Shown here: positions 8,593 to 16,368 of the stretch, in pieces
How the letters are laid out: each line of letters begins with the position of its first letter
Position numbering within the stretch: the first letter of the stretch is position 1
DNA from: CALABS01 sp050260775
GTDB taxonomy: Bacteria; Pseudomonadota; Alphaproteobacteria; Rhodospirillales; Magnetospirillaceae
Reading direction: 5' to 3'
Assembly: GCA_050260775.1 (NCBI GenBank)
Contig: JBLNCP010000036.1
Coordinates: 141,647 to 205,646, forward strand
DNA length: 64,000 nt
The notes under the pieces: generated by a model
The model's input: only the letters and a program-made list of their open reading frames with translations
Database searches by the model: none
Told to the model about the DNA's origin: nothing
Translations under genes and position numbers: made by a program

Positions 8593-10410
8593 CTACGCCG
8601 CCGGAGCGGCCTGTTCTTCCTCGTCGCCGGTCGGTTCCAGCTTGCCGCGGCGGGCACACTCGACGAACACGTTGCGGGTACAGCCGCGGCACATGTCATG
8701 GTCGATGCGGCCGTAGACCACGCGCAGCGCCTGCGTCTTGGACTGGAAGATGTTGGCCTCGCCGATGTCGTCGATGTAGCCGCCCTTGCGCAGCATGGCG
8801 CACACGTCTTCCTTGACCCGGATGAGGTACAGGGCGCCACCGCGGGCGCGCCAGCGCCGCGCCTCCTGCGCCAGCGCCTCGGCACCGGCGATGTCGAGGA
8901 AGTTCACCCCCGACATCACGATGATCAGGTGCTTGATGCCGGGGTTTTCCTTCTCCCAGCCCCGCACCGTCTCCTGCAGGTAGTTGACGGCGCCGAAGAA
9001 CAGCGAGCCGTCGATGCGCGCGATGCGGACCTGCGGGCATTCCGGCAGGCTGGCGTCGGTGGTGAACTTGCGGGTCGGGCTGTTGGGATCGGGCACGCGC
9101 ACCAGGATCTTCGGCCGCGACGTCCGGTTGAGGTAGAGCAGCAGCGACAGGATGACGCCCGCGAAGATCGCCAGCTCGAGCTCGAGGAACAGCGTCGACA
9201 GGAAGGTCACCGCCAGGATCGCGGTTTCCTGCCGGCTGGTGGTGATGATCTGGTGGATGTGGTGCTTGTCGATCAGGCCATAGGCGACCAGGAACAGCAC
9301 GCCGGCCATGGCCGCGTTGGGCAGGTAGGCGGCATAGGGCGCCACCAGCACGACGATGACGCCGAGGAAGGCGCCGGCGGCCACGGCGGCGATCGGGGTC
9401 TTGGCCCCGGCCTCGTAGTTGACGCCGCTGCGGTTGAAGGAGCCGGTGGCGACATAGCCGGAGAAGAAAGCGCCGGCGATGTTGGAGAGGCCCTGGCCGA
9501 TGAATTCCTGGTTGCCGTCGATGTGCTGGCCGCTGCGCACCGCCAGCGCCCGCGAAATCGACAGCGCCTCGGTCAAGGCGAACAGGGTCACCGCCACCGC
9601 GGTCTGCGCCAGCTTGCGCCACACCTCGGGATCGAAGCTCGGCGCCGACAGCGGCGGCAGGCTGGCGGGCAGCGCGCCCACCGTCGGCACCGGGCCGGTC
9701 GGACCGAACCCGTTGAGGACGAGGGACACCAAGCTGCCGCCCAGGATCGCCACGATCATGTACGGGATCTTGGGGAAAAACCGGCGCATCAGGATGCCGG
9801 TGGCCAGCGTCGCGGTGGCGACGGCCATGATCGGCAGCGAGATCTGGCCGAGATGGGTGAAGAAATAGGACAGGATCTCGTGGAAGTGGGCGCCGCGCGG
9901 GATGGGCAGGCCGAAGAAGTTCTTGATCTGGTTGACGCCGATGAGGACGCCGGCCCCGGCCGTGAAGCCGATCACCACCGAATGCGAGATGAAGTTGACC
10001 AGCGAGCCGAGGCGGAACAGGCCCATGGTCAGCTCGATGAGGCCGACCATCACCGCCAGCGTCAGGGCCAGGACGACGTATTGCTGCGAGGCCGGTTCGG
10101 CCAGGGCGCTGAGCGACGAGAACAGCACCAGCGACGCCGCGGTGGTCGGGCCGGAAACCAGGTGCCAGGACGATCCGAACAGGGCGGCGATGATCGCCGG
10201 CACCATGCCGGCGTAGAGGCCGTATTCGGGGGGCATGCCGGCGATGGTGGCGAAGGCCACGCCCTGGGGCAGCACCACCACGGCGCCGGTCAGGCCGGCG
10301 GTCAGGTCGGCGGTCAGGGTGTTTCGGTTGACGTTGGGCAGCCAGGAGAGGAAGGGGAAGAGCTTGTTCAGCCACGCCGCACGGGCGGGCGCCTCCATAC
10401 GCAACAACAT
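8593..10410 (-). CDS. SulP-family anion permease with STAS domain
   Basis: 605-residue inner-membrane anion transporter (sulfate, bicarbonate or other anions depending on member). About 12 hydrophobic segments occupy residues 20-430, including the SulP signature region PQGVAFATIAGMPPEYGLYA. A cytoplasmic STAS domain spans about 455-565, and a short tail carries a C-x2-C-x7-C cluster (MCRGC...EC). AGGAGGAGG precedes the ATG. It is divergent from cbbM across a 354-base region with a CbbR-like site. Because some SulP members (BicA) import bicarbonate, a role in feeding carbon to RuBisCO is possible, but sulfate transport is equally possible. Confidence 0.87.
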   Translation of the reverse strand: MLLRMEAPARAAWLNKLFPFLSWLPNVNRNTLTADLTAGLTGAVVVLPQGVAFATIAGMPPEYGLYAGMVPAIIAALFGSSWHLVSGPTTAASLVLFSSLSALAEPASQQYVVLALTLAVMVGLIELTMGLFRLGSLVNFISHSVVIGFTAGAGVLIGVNQIKNFFGLPIPRGAHFHEILSYFFTHLGQISLPIMAVATATLATGILMRRFFPKIPYMIVAILGGSLVSLVLNGFGPTGPVPTVGALPASLPPLSAPSFDPEVWRKLAQTAVAVTLFALTEALSISRALAVRSGQHIDGNQEFIGQGLSNIAGAFFSGYVATGSFNRSGVNYEAGAKTPIAAVAAGAFLGVIVVLVAPYAAYLPNAAMAGVLFLVAYGLIDKHHIHQIITTSRQETAILAVTFLSTLFLELELAIFAGVILSLLLYLNRTSRPKILVRVPDPNSPTRKFTTDASLPECPQVRIARIDGSLFFGAVNYLQETVRGWEKENPGIKHLIIVMSGVNFLDIAGAEALAQEARRWRARGGALYLIRVKEDVCAMLRKGGYIDDIGEANIFQSKTQALRVVYGRIDHDMCRGCTRNVFVECARRGKLEPTGDEEEQAAPAA

Positions 10411-10764
10411 GCCTCCTCCTGGGACGCCTAAGATAATCCGGATTTGTCACACTTTAGAGAATTCTAATCCGTCACGCAATTTCATCGAAGGTATGGCAAC
10501 TATTTTGACGGCGGCGATCGACCGGGGAACCGGTACGCCCGGGGTGGCGAGCCCCCACCCGCCCTGGAGTTGCTGCACCGCACACTGCCCGTTTCCCACC
10601 CCGCCGGGCGGCACTGTCGCCACCCATCAAATTCTCCCCTCCACCCCACCCGGGTGTTCCGGCGCGACATTTCCTTGGGCAAAGTGGGGACACTCGAACC
10701 GGGTGAGCCGGCAAACGGCGGCAGACGGCCCAATAGAAGACCGACGAAAGTAGGGAAGGACCAA
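10411..10764. other. Divergent control region between sulP and cbbM
   Basis: A 354-base noncoding stretch. The sulP-proximal end (about 10430-10510) is comparatively AT-rich and holds the inverted repeat at 10454-10467. The cbbM-proximal 250 bases are GC-rich with several short GGGG/CCCC palindromes and continue in frame with cbbM, but carry no protein-like composition. No clear -35/-10 pair was picked out. Confidence 0.5.
10454..10467. promoter_or_regulatory. Candidate CbbR (LysR-type) operator
   Basis: TTAGAGAATTCTAA has 5-base inverted arms (TTAGA/TCTAA), fits the LysR T-N11-A rule and the CbbR pattern TNA-N8-TNA. It lies between the divergent sulP and cbbM genes. No cbbR gene is in the window, so the assignment rests on motif and position only. 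Confidence 0.4.
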
Positions 10765-12150
10765 ATGGATCAGTCCAAGCGCTACGTGAACCTGAACCTC
10801 AGGGAAGACGAACTGATCGCCGCCGGGCGGCACGTTCTGTGCGCCTACATCATCAAGCCCAAGGCCGGCTACGAGCCGGTGTCGACCGCCGCGCACTTCG
10901 CCGCCGAGTCCTCGACCGGCACGAACGTGGAAGTCTGCACCACCGACGACTTCACCCGCGGCGTCGACGCCCTGGTCTACGAAGTCAGCGACCAGGGCAA
11001 CGGCGACTACCTGATGAAGATCGCCTATCCCAACGAGCTGTTCGACCGCAACGTCATCGACGGCCGCGCCATGATCGTGTCGTTCCTGACGCTGACCATC
11101 GGCAACAACCAGGGCATGTCGGACGTCGAATACGCCAAGATGCACGACTTCTACGTGCCGCGCGAAATGCTGCAGCTGTTCGATGGCCCGGCCATGAACA
11201 TCAAGGACATGTGGCGCGTGCTCGGCCGGCCGCAGGAGAACGGCGGCATGGTGGTCGGCACCATCATCAAGCCGAAGCTGGGCCTGCGTCCCAAGCCGTT
11301 CGCCGACGCCTGCTACCAGTTCTGGCTGGGCGGCGACTTCATCAAGAACGACGAGCCCCAGGGCAACCAGGTATTCGCGCCCCTGAAGGACACCATCACC
11401 CTGGTCGCCGACGCCATGAAGCGGGCCCAGGACGAGACCGGCGAGGCCAAGATCTTCTCGGCCAACATCACCGCCGACGACCCCTTCGAGATGATCCGCC
11501 GCGGCGAACTCATCCTCGAGATCTTCGGCGCCAACGCCAGCCACGTCGCCTTCCTGGTCGACGGCTATGTCGGCGGCCCCTCGGCCATCACGCTGTGCCG
11601 GCGCTACTTCCCCAACCAGTTCCTGCACTACCACCGCGCCGGCCACGGCGCCGTGACCTCCAAGCAGTCCAAGCGCGGCTACAACGTGCTCACCCACATG
11701 AAGATGGCCCGCCTGCAGGGTGCCTCGGGCATCCACACCGGCACCATGGGCTACGGCAAGATGGAAGGCGACAAGAACGAGAAGATGGTCGCCTACATGC
11801 TGGAGCGGGACGTCGCCGACGGCGTATACTACCGCCAGGACTGGCACGGCATGAAGCCGACCACCCCGATCATCTCGGGCGGCATGAATGCGCTGCGCCT
11901 GCCGGGCTTCTTCGACAACCTCGGCCACTCGAACGTCATCCAGACCTCGGGCGGCGGCGCCTTCGGCCACAAGGACGGCGGCACGGTGGGCGCCAAGTCG
12001 CTGCGGCTGGCCCACGAGGCCTGGGTGCGCAAGGTCAACCTGGTCGACTACGCCATGGAGCATCCGGCGCTGAAGGGCGCCTTCGAAAGCTTCCCGGCCG
12101 ACGCCGACAAGCTCTACCCGGGCTGGCGCGAGAAGCTGAAGGTGCGCTGA
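10765..12150 (+). CDS. cbbM: Ribulose-1,5-bisphosphate carboxylase, form II
   Basis: 461-residue large-subunit-only RuBisCO that carboxylates ribulose bisphosphate in the Calvin cycle. All active-site residues of the Rhodospirillum rubrum enzyme are present, each shifted by three: Lys169 and Lys171 in IIKPKLGL, the carbamylated Lys194 with Asp196 and Glu197 in GGDFIKNDEP, His290 in HYHRAGHGA, and loop-6 Lys332 in TMGYGKMEG. The length matches the form II family (about 460). ATG at 10765 follows GGGAAGGA; the in-frame upstream extension is not used. No cbbS is nearby, as expected for form II. cbbP follows 89 bases later on the same strand. Confidence 0.98.
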   Translation: MDQSKRYVNLNLREDELIAAGRHVLCAYIIKPKAGYEPVSTAAHFAAESSTGTNVEVCTTDDFTRGVDALVYEVSDQGNGDYLMKIAYPNELFDRNVIDGRAMIVSFLTLTIGNNQGMSDVEYAKMHDFYVPREMLQLFDGPAMNIKDMWRVLGRPQENGGMVVGTIIKPKLGLRPKPFADACYQFWLGGDFIKNDEPQGNQVFAPLKDTITLVADAMKRAQDETGEAKIFSANITADDPFEMIRRGELILEIFGANASHVAFLVDGYVGGPSAITLCRRYFPNQFLHYHRAGHGAVTSKQSKRGYNVLTHMKMARLQGASGIHTGTMGYGKMEGDKNEKMVAYMLERDVADGVYYRQDWHGMKPTTPIISGGMNALRLPGFFDNLGHSNVIQTSGGGAFGHKDGGTVGAKSLRLAHEAWVRKVNLVDYAMEHPALKGAFESFPADADKLYPGWREKLKVR

Positions 12151-12239
12151 GCCGTGCACCGAGGATAGTGGATGGGGATTTGGAGAGCGGGCGGCCACAA
12201 GCCCGCCTCCCGAGCCTCCCGAAAGAGGAGAGGAAGGCC

Positions 12240-13133
12240 GTGTCGAGGAAGCATCCGATCATCGCCGTCACCGGGTCGTCCGGAGCGGGCACCAGCACCG
12301 TCAAGGAAGCCTTCGAGCACATGTTCCGCCGCGAGGGCATCACCCCGGCGGTCATCGAGGGCGACAGCTTTCACCGCTACAACCGCGTCGACATGAAGAA
12401 GGCGATGGCGGAAGCCGAGGTTGCCGGCAACCGGCACTTCTCGCACTTCGGCGCCGAGGCCAACCTGTTCGGCGAGCTGGCCGAGCTGTTCGCCCAGTAC
12501 GCCGCCACCGGCTGCGGCCGCCGGCGCTATTACATCCACAATGACGAAGAAGCCAATCGCTTCTCCCATTACAACGTCAAGTCCGGCGAGTTCACCCCGT
12601 GGGAGGACCTGCCGGAGAACACCGACCTGCTGTTCTACGAGGGCCTGCACGGCGCCGTCGCCACCAAGGAATGCAACGTCGCCCAGCATGCCGACCTCAA
12701 GATCGGCGTGGTGCCGGTGATCAACCTTGAATGGATCCAGAAGATCCACCGCGACACCAAGATGCGGGGCTATTCGGAAGAGGCGGTGATGGACACCATC
12801 CTTCGCCGCATGCACGACTACGTCCACTACATCGTGCCGCAGTTCAAGCTGACCGACATCAACTTCCAGCGGGTGCCGATCGTCGACACCTCCGACCCGA
12901 TCATCGCGCGCGACATCCCCACCCCCGACGAGAGCCTGGTGGTGATCCGCTTCCGCAAACCCGACCGCTTCCGCGTCGACTTCCCGTTCCTGCTGCAGAT
13001 GATCAAGGATTCGTGGATGAGCCGACGCAACACCATCGTGGTTCCTGGCGGCAAGATGGGCCTGGCCATGGAACTCATCCTTACCCCGATCCTCCGTCGG
13101 ATCATGGAAGACCGTAGGTCTCTCATGGGATGA
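12240..13133 (+). CDS. cbbP: Phosphoribulokinase
   Basis: 297-residue class I (proteobacterial) phosphoribulokinase, phosphorylating ribulose 5-phosphate to the RuBisCO substrate. The P-loop GSSGAGTST is at residues 12-20, followed by the family stretches EGDSFHRYNR and YYIHNDEEANRFSHYN, with FYEGLHGA at the Walker B position. Start chosen at GTG 12240, preceded by AGAGGAG at good spacing; no ATG is available before the conserved HPIIAVTGSSG. It forms a two-gene unit with cbbM, ended by a strong terminator at 13150-13183. Length agrees with the family (about 290). Confidence 0.97.
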   Translation: MSRKHPIIAVTGSSGAGTSTVKEAFEHMFRREGITPAVIEGDSFHRYNRVDMKKAMAEAEVAGNRHFSHFGAEANLFGELAELFAQYAATGCGRRRYYIHNDEEANRFSHYNVKSGEFTPWEDLPENTDLLFYEGLHGAVATKECNVAQHADLKIGVVPVINLEWIQKIHRDTKMRGYSEEAVMDTILRRMHDYVHYIVPQFKLTDINFQRVPIVDTSDPIIARDIPTPDESLVVIRFRKPDRFRVDFPFLLQMIKDSWMSRRNTIVVPGGKMGLAMELILTPILRRIMEDRRSLMG

Positions 13134-13149
13134 CGGGGGAGCCACACCT

Positions 13150-13183
13150 GGCCGGCAGCCACAAGCTGCCGGCCTCTTTTTTT
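13150..13183 (+). terminator. Rho-independent terminator of cbbMP
   Basis: Perfect 10-bp stem GGCCGGCAGC/GCTGCCGGCC with a CACAA loop, followed by TCTTTTTTT. It starts 17 bases after the cbbP stop. Confidence 0.93.
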
Positions 13184-13229
13184 GGCCATAGCGGATCAGC
13201 GGGTGGACGACGGCACGGCCCCACCGGAT

Positions 13230-13304
13230 GTCATCCTGGGCGGAGCGAAGGATCTCATGCCGAGCCATCCGAGATCCTTCATCGCCCCGCTCCTCAGGAT
13301 GACA
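13230..13304. repeat. TGTCATCCTG-type palindromic element
   Basis: Outer arms TGTCATCCTG (13230-13239) and CAGGATGACA (13295-13304) are exact inverted repeats. An inner pair GCGAAGGATCTC / GAGATCCTTC gives a long cruciform. Such GTCATCCTG...GGAGCGAAGGATCT elements are dispersed repeats in many bacteria. It lies in the 476-base gap after cbbP. Confidence 0.75.
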
Positions 13305-13336
13305 CCCGGTCACGGCCAGACCGGCGGAAAGGATGC

Positions 13337-13600
13337 GAGGGGGGAGCGTTTGGGGGCCGCTCCCCCCTCTTACATCCACCCGCGGCACTGGGGTTCGGGG
13401 ACGGCCGCGCGTGGATATAGGGATTGAGGGGGAGCGTTTGGGGGCCGCTCCCCCTCGGAGGGATGCTTCCGCAGTGCTGGGTTCGGGGACGAACGGCGGA
13501 AGCACCCCAAGCTGTCTGAGTGGGGAGGAGGGCTTTGGGGGCGCCCTCCTCCCGCTTTTCCCCCGCGGCACTGGGGTTCGGGGACGGCCACGGGGAAAAG
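13337..13600. repeat. Array of three covarying hairpin pairs
   Basis: Three tandem units, each a hairpin A followed by a hairpin B. A1 is 13337-13369, A2 13426-13456 and A3 13523-13553. Their arms differ (GAGGGGGGAGCG, GAGGGGGAGCG, GGGAGGAGGGC) yet each pairs perfectly, and all three loops are exactly TTTGGGGGC. B1 is 13376-13414, B2 13465-13503 and B3 13555-13600; all keep a GGTTCGGGGACG core in the loop while the arms change. The unit starts are 89 and 97 bases apart. It fills the rest of the cbbP-kinase gap. Conserved loops with compensating arm changes suggest that structure is maintained. Confidence 0.85.
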
Positions 13601-13609
13601 AAGAACCTC

Positions 13610-15325
13610 CTAGGCGGCGTCGGCCTCCGGATCAGCGAGGGCTTGCGCCTGCAGCGGCAGAGTGAAGGTGAAGGTGGTGCCGACCCCGACCTCGGACTCC
13701 ACCCAGATCCGCCCGCCCATGCGCTCGATCATGCGCCGCGCGATGGCCAGGCCCATGCCGGTGCCGGGGCGCTCGTCGACGCCGTGCAGACGGTGGAAGA
13801 TCTCGAAGATGCGCGAGAAATGGCGGCGCTCGATGCCGATGCCGTTGTCGCGCACGACAAAGACCGCCACTCCGTCCTCGGTCCGACCGCTCAAGTGTAT
13901 GATGGGGCGCCGGTCCTCGGCCCGGTAACGCAGGCCGTTGTCGAGCAGCTGGGTGAAGATCTCGGCGAGGCTTCGCGGCTCCGCCGCCACCTCGGGCAGC
14001 GCATCGACGATCACCGTCGCGGAGGTGAGGCCGATATCCTCGGCCAGGCGCTCGACGGCGACCGAGGCGGCCTCCTCCGCCGACACCACATGGTCGGCCG
14101 GCGGCAGATGGTCGACGGCGACGAAGGATTCCAGATCCTGTACCAGCTTGCGGATGCGCTGCGCCCCTTGCACCACCTGGGCGACGTAGCCGCGTCCCTC
14201 TTCGTCGAGGACGTCCTCGGCATGCTTGGCCAGCAGTTGGGCATAGGCGACGACCCGCCGCAACGGCTCCTGAAGGTCGTGGGCGGACACCTCGGCGATG
14301 CGTTCCAGGTCGGCGACATAGCGCTTGAGCCGCTCGCGGCTTTCCACCAGTTCGGCCTTCTTCACCGTCAGGTCGCGGGCGATGATCTCCTGGCGACGCA
14401 CCATCTGGAACAGGAGGGCGACGGCGCCCCCCAGCACCACGGTCAAGGCGACGCCGACCAGGCAGTAGGCGATCTCGGTGCCGCGATGGGCCGCCATCAC
14501 CTCATGTTCGGACCGTCCCACCATCACCGCCAGCGGCAGCTTGGACAGTGCCCGGAAGCTGGTGATGCGGCGGATGCCGTCGAGGGGGCCGTCCAGCACC
14601 TCGCTGCCGCCGCCGGCGCTGAAGACGCGATCGATCAGCCGGCTGTCGCCGATGCTCTCGCCGATTTGCGGCGCCCCCGTCTCCGAGGCGGCGCGGACGA
14701 TGCCGTCGTGGCCGACCAGCAGGACGCTGCCCTGCGCGCCGATGTCGATCGAGGAATAGAAATCCGACAGGTAATGGGGATCGAGCGAGATCACCACCAC
14801 GCCGTCGAAGGCGCCGTTGCGCTCGAGACGCCGGGTCAGTTGGATCGACCACCTGCCCGAGGCGCGTCCCAGCACCGGCCGGCTGATGAACGGCTGCACG
14901 GCCTTGGGGTCGCGATGAACCCGGAAATGGTTGCGGTCGGAGAGGTCGAAGCGGGTGAAGCCGGCCACATTGCTGTCGGCCAGCACCCCGTCGGCGCCGA
15001 TGCGGGCGACCTGGACCGCCACCTTGCCGAGGATGACGTTGTTGGCGATCGACTTGTTGATGCTGAAGCGCTCGGGCGCCCGCTCGTATTCCGCCTTGAG
15101 ATAGACCAGCGTCTGGTCCAGGCCGGCGACGGTGCGCTGGATGTGCTCCTCGAAGGCGCGCGCCAGATTGGCGGTGTCGGCCTGGGCGGCCTCGACGACG
15201 CGGGCGCGCTCCTTGCGCAGGTCCCAGGCGATGCCGGCCCACAGCAGGCAGATCACCGCCACGCCGAAGCCGACCACCAGCCAGCCGGCCTTCCCCGCCT
15301 TGCGCCGCCCCTCGTGCGTCGTCAT
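13610..15325 (-). CDS. dCache sensor histidine kinase
   Basis: 571-residue membrane sensor kinase. Two membrane helices (about 16-36 and 288-312) flank a periplasmic double-Cache-like ligand domain of about 250 residues (with motifs such as SDRNHFRVHRDP and VVISLDPHYLSDFY). A short coiled coil leads to HisKA with His349 in SAHDLQEPLRR and HATPase_c with the N, G1 (DNGIGI) and G2 (GTGMGLAIARRMIE) boxes. The start at 15325 (MTTHEG) is preferred to an upstream one that adds a Gly-rich tail. It is divergent from a response regulator at 15576, a plausible partner. The core resembles those of the kinases at 18760 and 40990. Confidence 0.9.
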   Translation of the reverse strand: MTTHEGRRKAGKAGWLVVGFGVAVICLLWAGIAWDLRKERARVVEAAQADTANLARAFEEHIQRTVAGLDQTLVYLKAEYERAPERFSINKSIANNVILGKVAVQVARIGADGVLADSNVAGFTRFDLSDRNHFRVHRDPKAVQPFISRPVLGRASGRWSIQLTRRLERNGAFDGVVVISLDPHYLSDFYSSIDIGAQGSVLLVGHDGIVRAASETGAPQIGESIGDSRLIDRVFSAGGGSEVLDGPLDGIRRITSFRALSKLPLAVMVGRSEHEVMAAHRGTEIAYCLVGVALTVVLGGAVALLFQMVRRQEIIARDLTVKKAELVESRERLKRYVADLERIAEVSAHDLQEPLRRVVAYAQLLAKHAEDVLDEEGRGYVAQVVQGAQRIRKLVQDLESFVAVDHLPPADHVVSAEEAASVAVERLAEDIGLTSATVIVDALPEVAAEPRSLAEIFTQLLDNGLRYRAEDRRPIIHLSGRTEDGVAVFVVRDNGIGIERRHFSRIFEIFHRLHGVDERPGTGMGLAIARRMIERMGGRIWVESEVGVGTTFTFTLPLQAQALADPEADAA

Positions 15326-15575
15326 GGTGCCCAGCCCGCCCGCAAGGAGGCCGCCGCCAGCCCGATCCGCTTTCCAGAAAGTCGGACCGGAACCCATCCC
15401 TGCATGGCGGCGGCCGTCTCAGCGGCAGTCTTCGAGAAAATGGTCCAAGCGGACACTTGTTAACTCCCTAACCTGGGAGAAATTTATATCTGCTCCCTTT
15501 CAATGGAATTGCGGCTGTGATTGAATTGCACTGCAACGCCATGTAAATGATTTGTGAATACGCAAGGAGTGCTTG

Positions 15576-16286
15576 GTGACCAATACGTCGAAGGCGCATG
15601 TGCTCATTGTCGAGGATGAGCCGGTCACTCGATCCAAGCTGGCCGCGCACCTGACCAGCGAAGGGTTCATGGTCAGCGAAGCCGCAGATGCCCGCGACAT
15701 GCGCACCATCGTCTCCAAGACCGTTCCCGACGTGGTCCTCTTGGACATCAACCTCCCCGACGAGAGCGGCCTGATCCTCGCGCGCGACCTGAGGGCAAAG
15801 TCCTCGGTGGGCATCATCCTGGTCACCGCGCGCCAGGACGAGACCGACCGCATCGTCGGCCTGGAACTGGGCGCCGACGACTACATCACCAAGCCCTTCA
15901 ATCCGCGGGAGCTGGCGGTGCGGGTACGCAACCTGATCCGCCGCGTGGCCCCGTCCATGGCGGCGGAACGGTCGGCGAGCGGGGTCCACTCCTTCGCCGG
16001 GTGGCGCCTGGATTGCGACGCGCGCCAATTGACCTCGCCGCGCGGCGAGGCGGTGCGGCTGACCCGCGGCGAGTTCGACGTGCTGGCCGCCCTGGCCCGC
16101 AACCCCGGCCGCGCGCTCAGCCGCGACCAGTTGCTCGACCTCACGCAGCACGACGGCGAGGCGGTGATCGATCGCACCATCGACGTGCTGATCGGCCGCC
16201 TGCGCCGCAAGATCGAGGCCGACCCCAAGCGTCCGTCGATCATCGTGACGGTGCACGGCATCGGCTACCGCCTGATCGCGAGCTGA
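15576..16286 (+). CDS. OmpR-family response regulator
   Basis: 236-residue transcriptional regulator: an N-terminal receiver (VLIVEDEPVTRSKL, phospho-acceptor Asp in VVLLDINLP, Lys in YITKPF) and a C-terminal winged-helix DNA-binding domain (LTRGEFDVLAALARNPGRALSRDQLLDL and a RTIDVLIGRLRRKIE recognition region). GTG at 15576 lies 7 bases after AAGGAG; a TTG one codon upstream is too close. It is closest in style to TorR/ArcA-type regulators. It is divergent from the dCache kinase at 13610-15325 across a 250-base AT-rich region. Confidence 0.92.
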   Translation: MTNTSKAHVLIVEDEPVTRSKLAAHLTSEGFMVSEAADARDMRTIVSKTVPDVVLLDINLPDESGLILARDLRAKSSVGIILVTARQDETDRIVGLELGADDYITKPFNPRELAVRVRNLIRRVAPSMAAERSASGVHSFAGWRLDCDARQLTSPRGEAVRLTRGEFDVLAALARNPGRALSRDQLLDLTQHDGEAVIDRTIDVLIGRLRRKIEADPKRPSIIVTVHGIGYRLIAS

Positions 16287-16290
16287 CCCG

Positions 16291-16368
16291 TCGCCGCCTT
16301 CGGGCGGCCACGTCCTCCAGGGCTTTCTCGGCGCCGCCCTCAGGCGGCGACTTCCTCCAGGGCTTTCA
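16291..16368. repeat. 40-base tandem duplication at the 3' end of the hybrid kinase
   Basis: 16291-16328 and 16331-16368 match at about 32 of 38 positions, with a 40-base period. Each copy holds a GCCGCC/GGCGGC hairpin and the string CCTCCAGGGCTTTC. The second copy covers the kinase stop codon, so the gap between the converging regulator and kinase arose by duplicating the end of the kinase gene. The hairpins may serve as terminators for both. Confidence 0.7.

Noticed and set aside
8563..10431. 622-residue open frame opposite sulP
   Set aside because: It is His/Gly/Arg-rich without any domain and lies fully antisense to a conserved transporter; it is a by-product of high GC.
10570..10764. 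65-residue N-terminal extension of RuBisCO
   Set aside because: The in-frame upstream part is not conserved in form II enzymes, and AAGGA stands directly before the ATG at 10765.
13337..13600. CRISPR array
   Set aside because: The repeated parts are only short loops; the stems vary and there are no constant direct repeats with unique spacers, nor cas genes.
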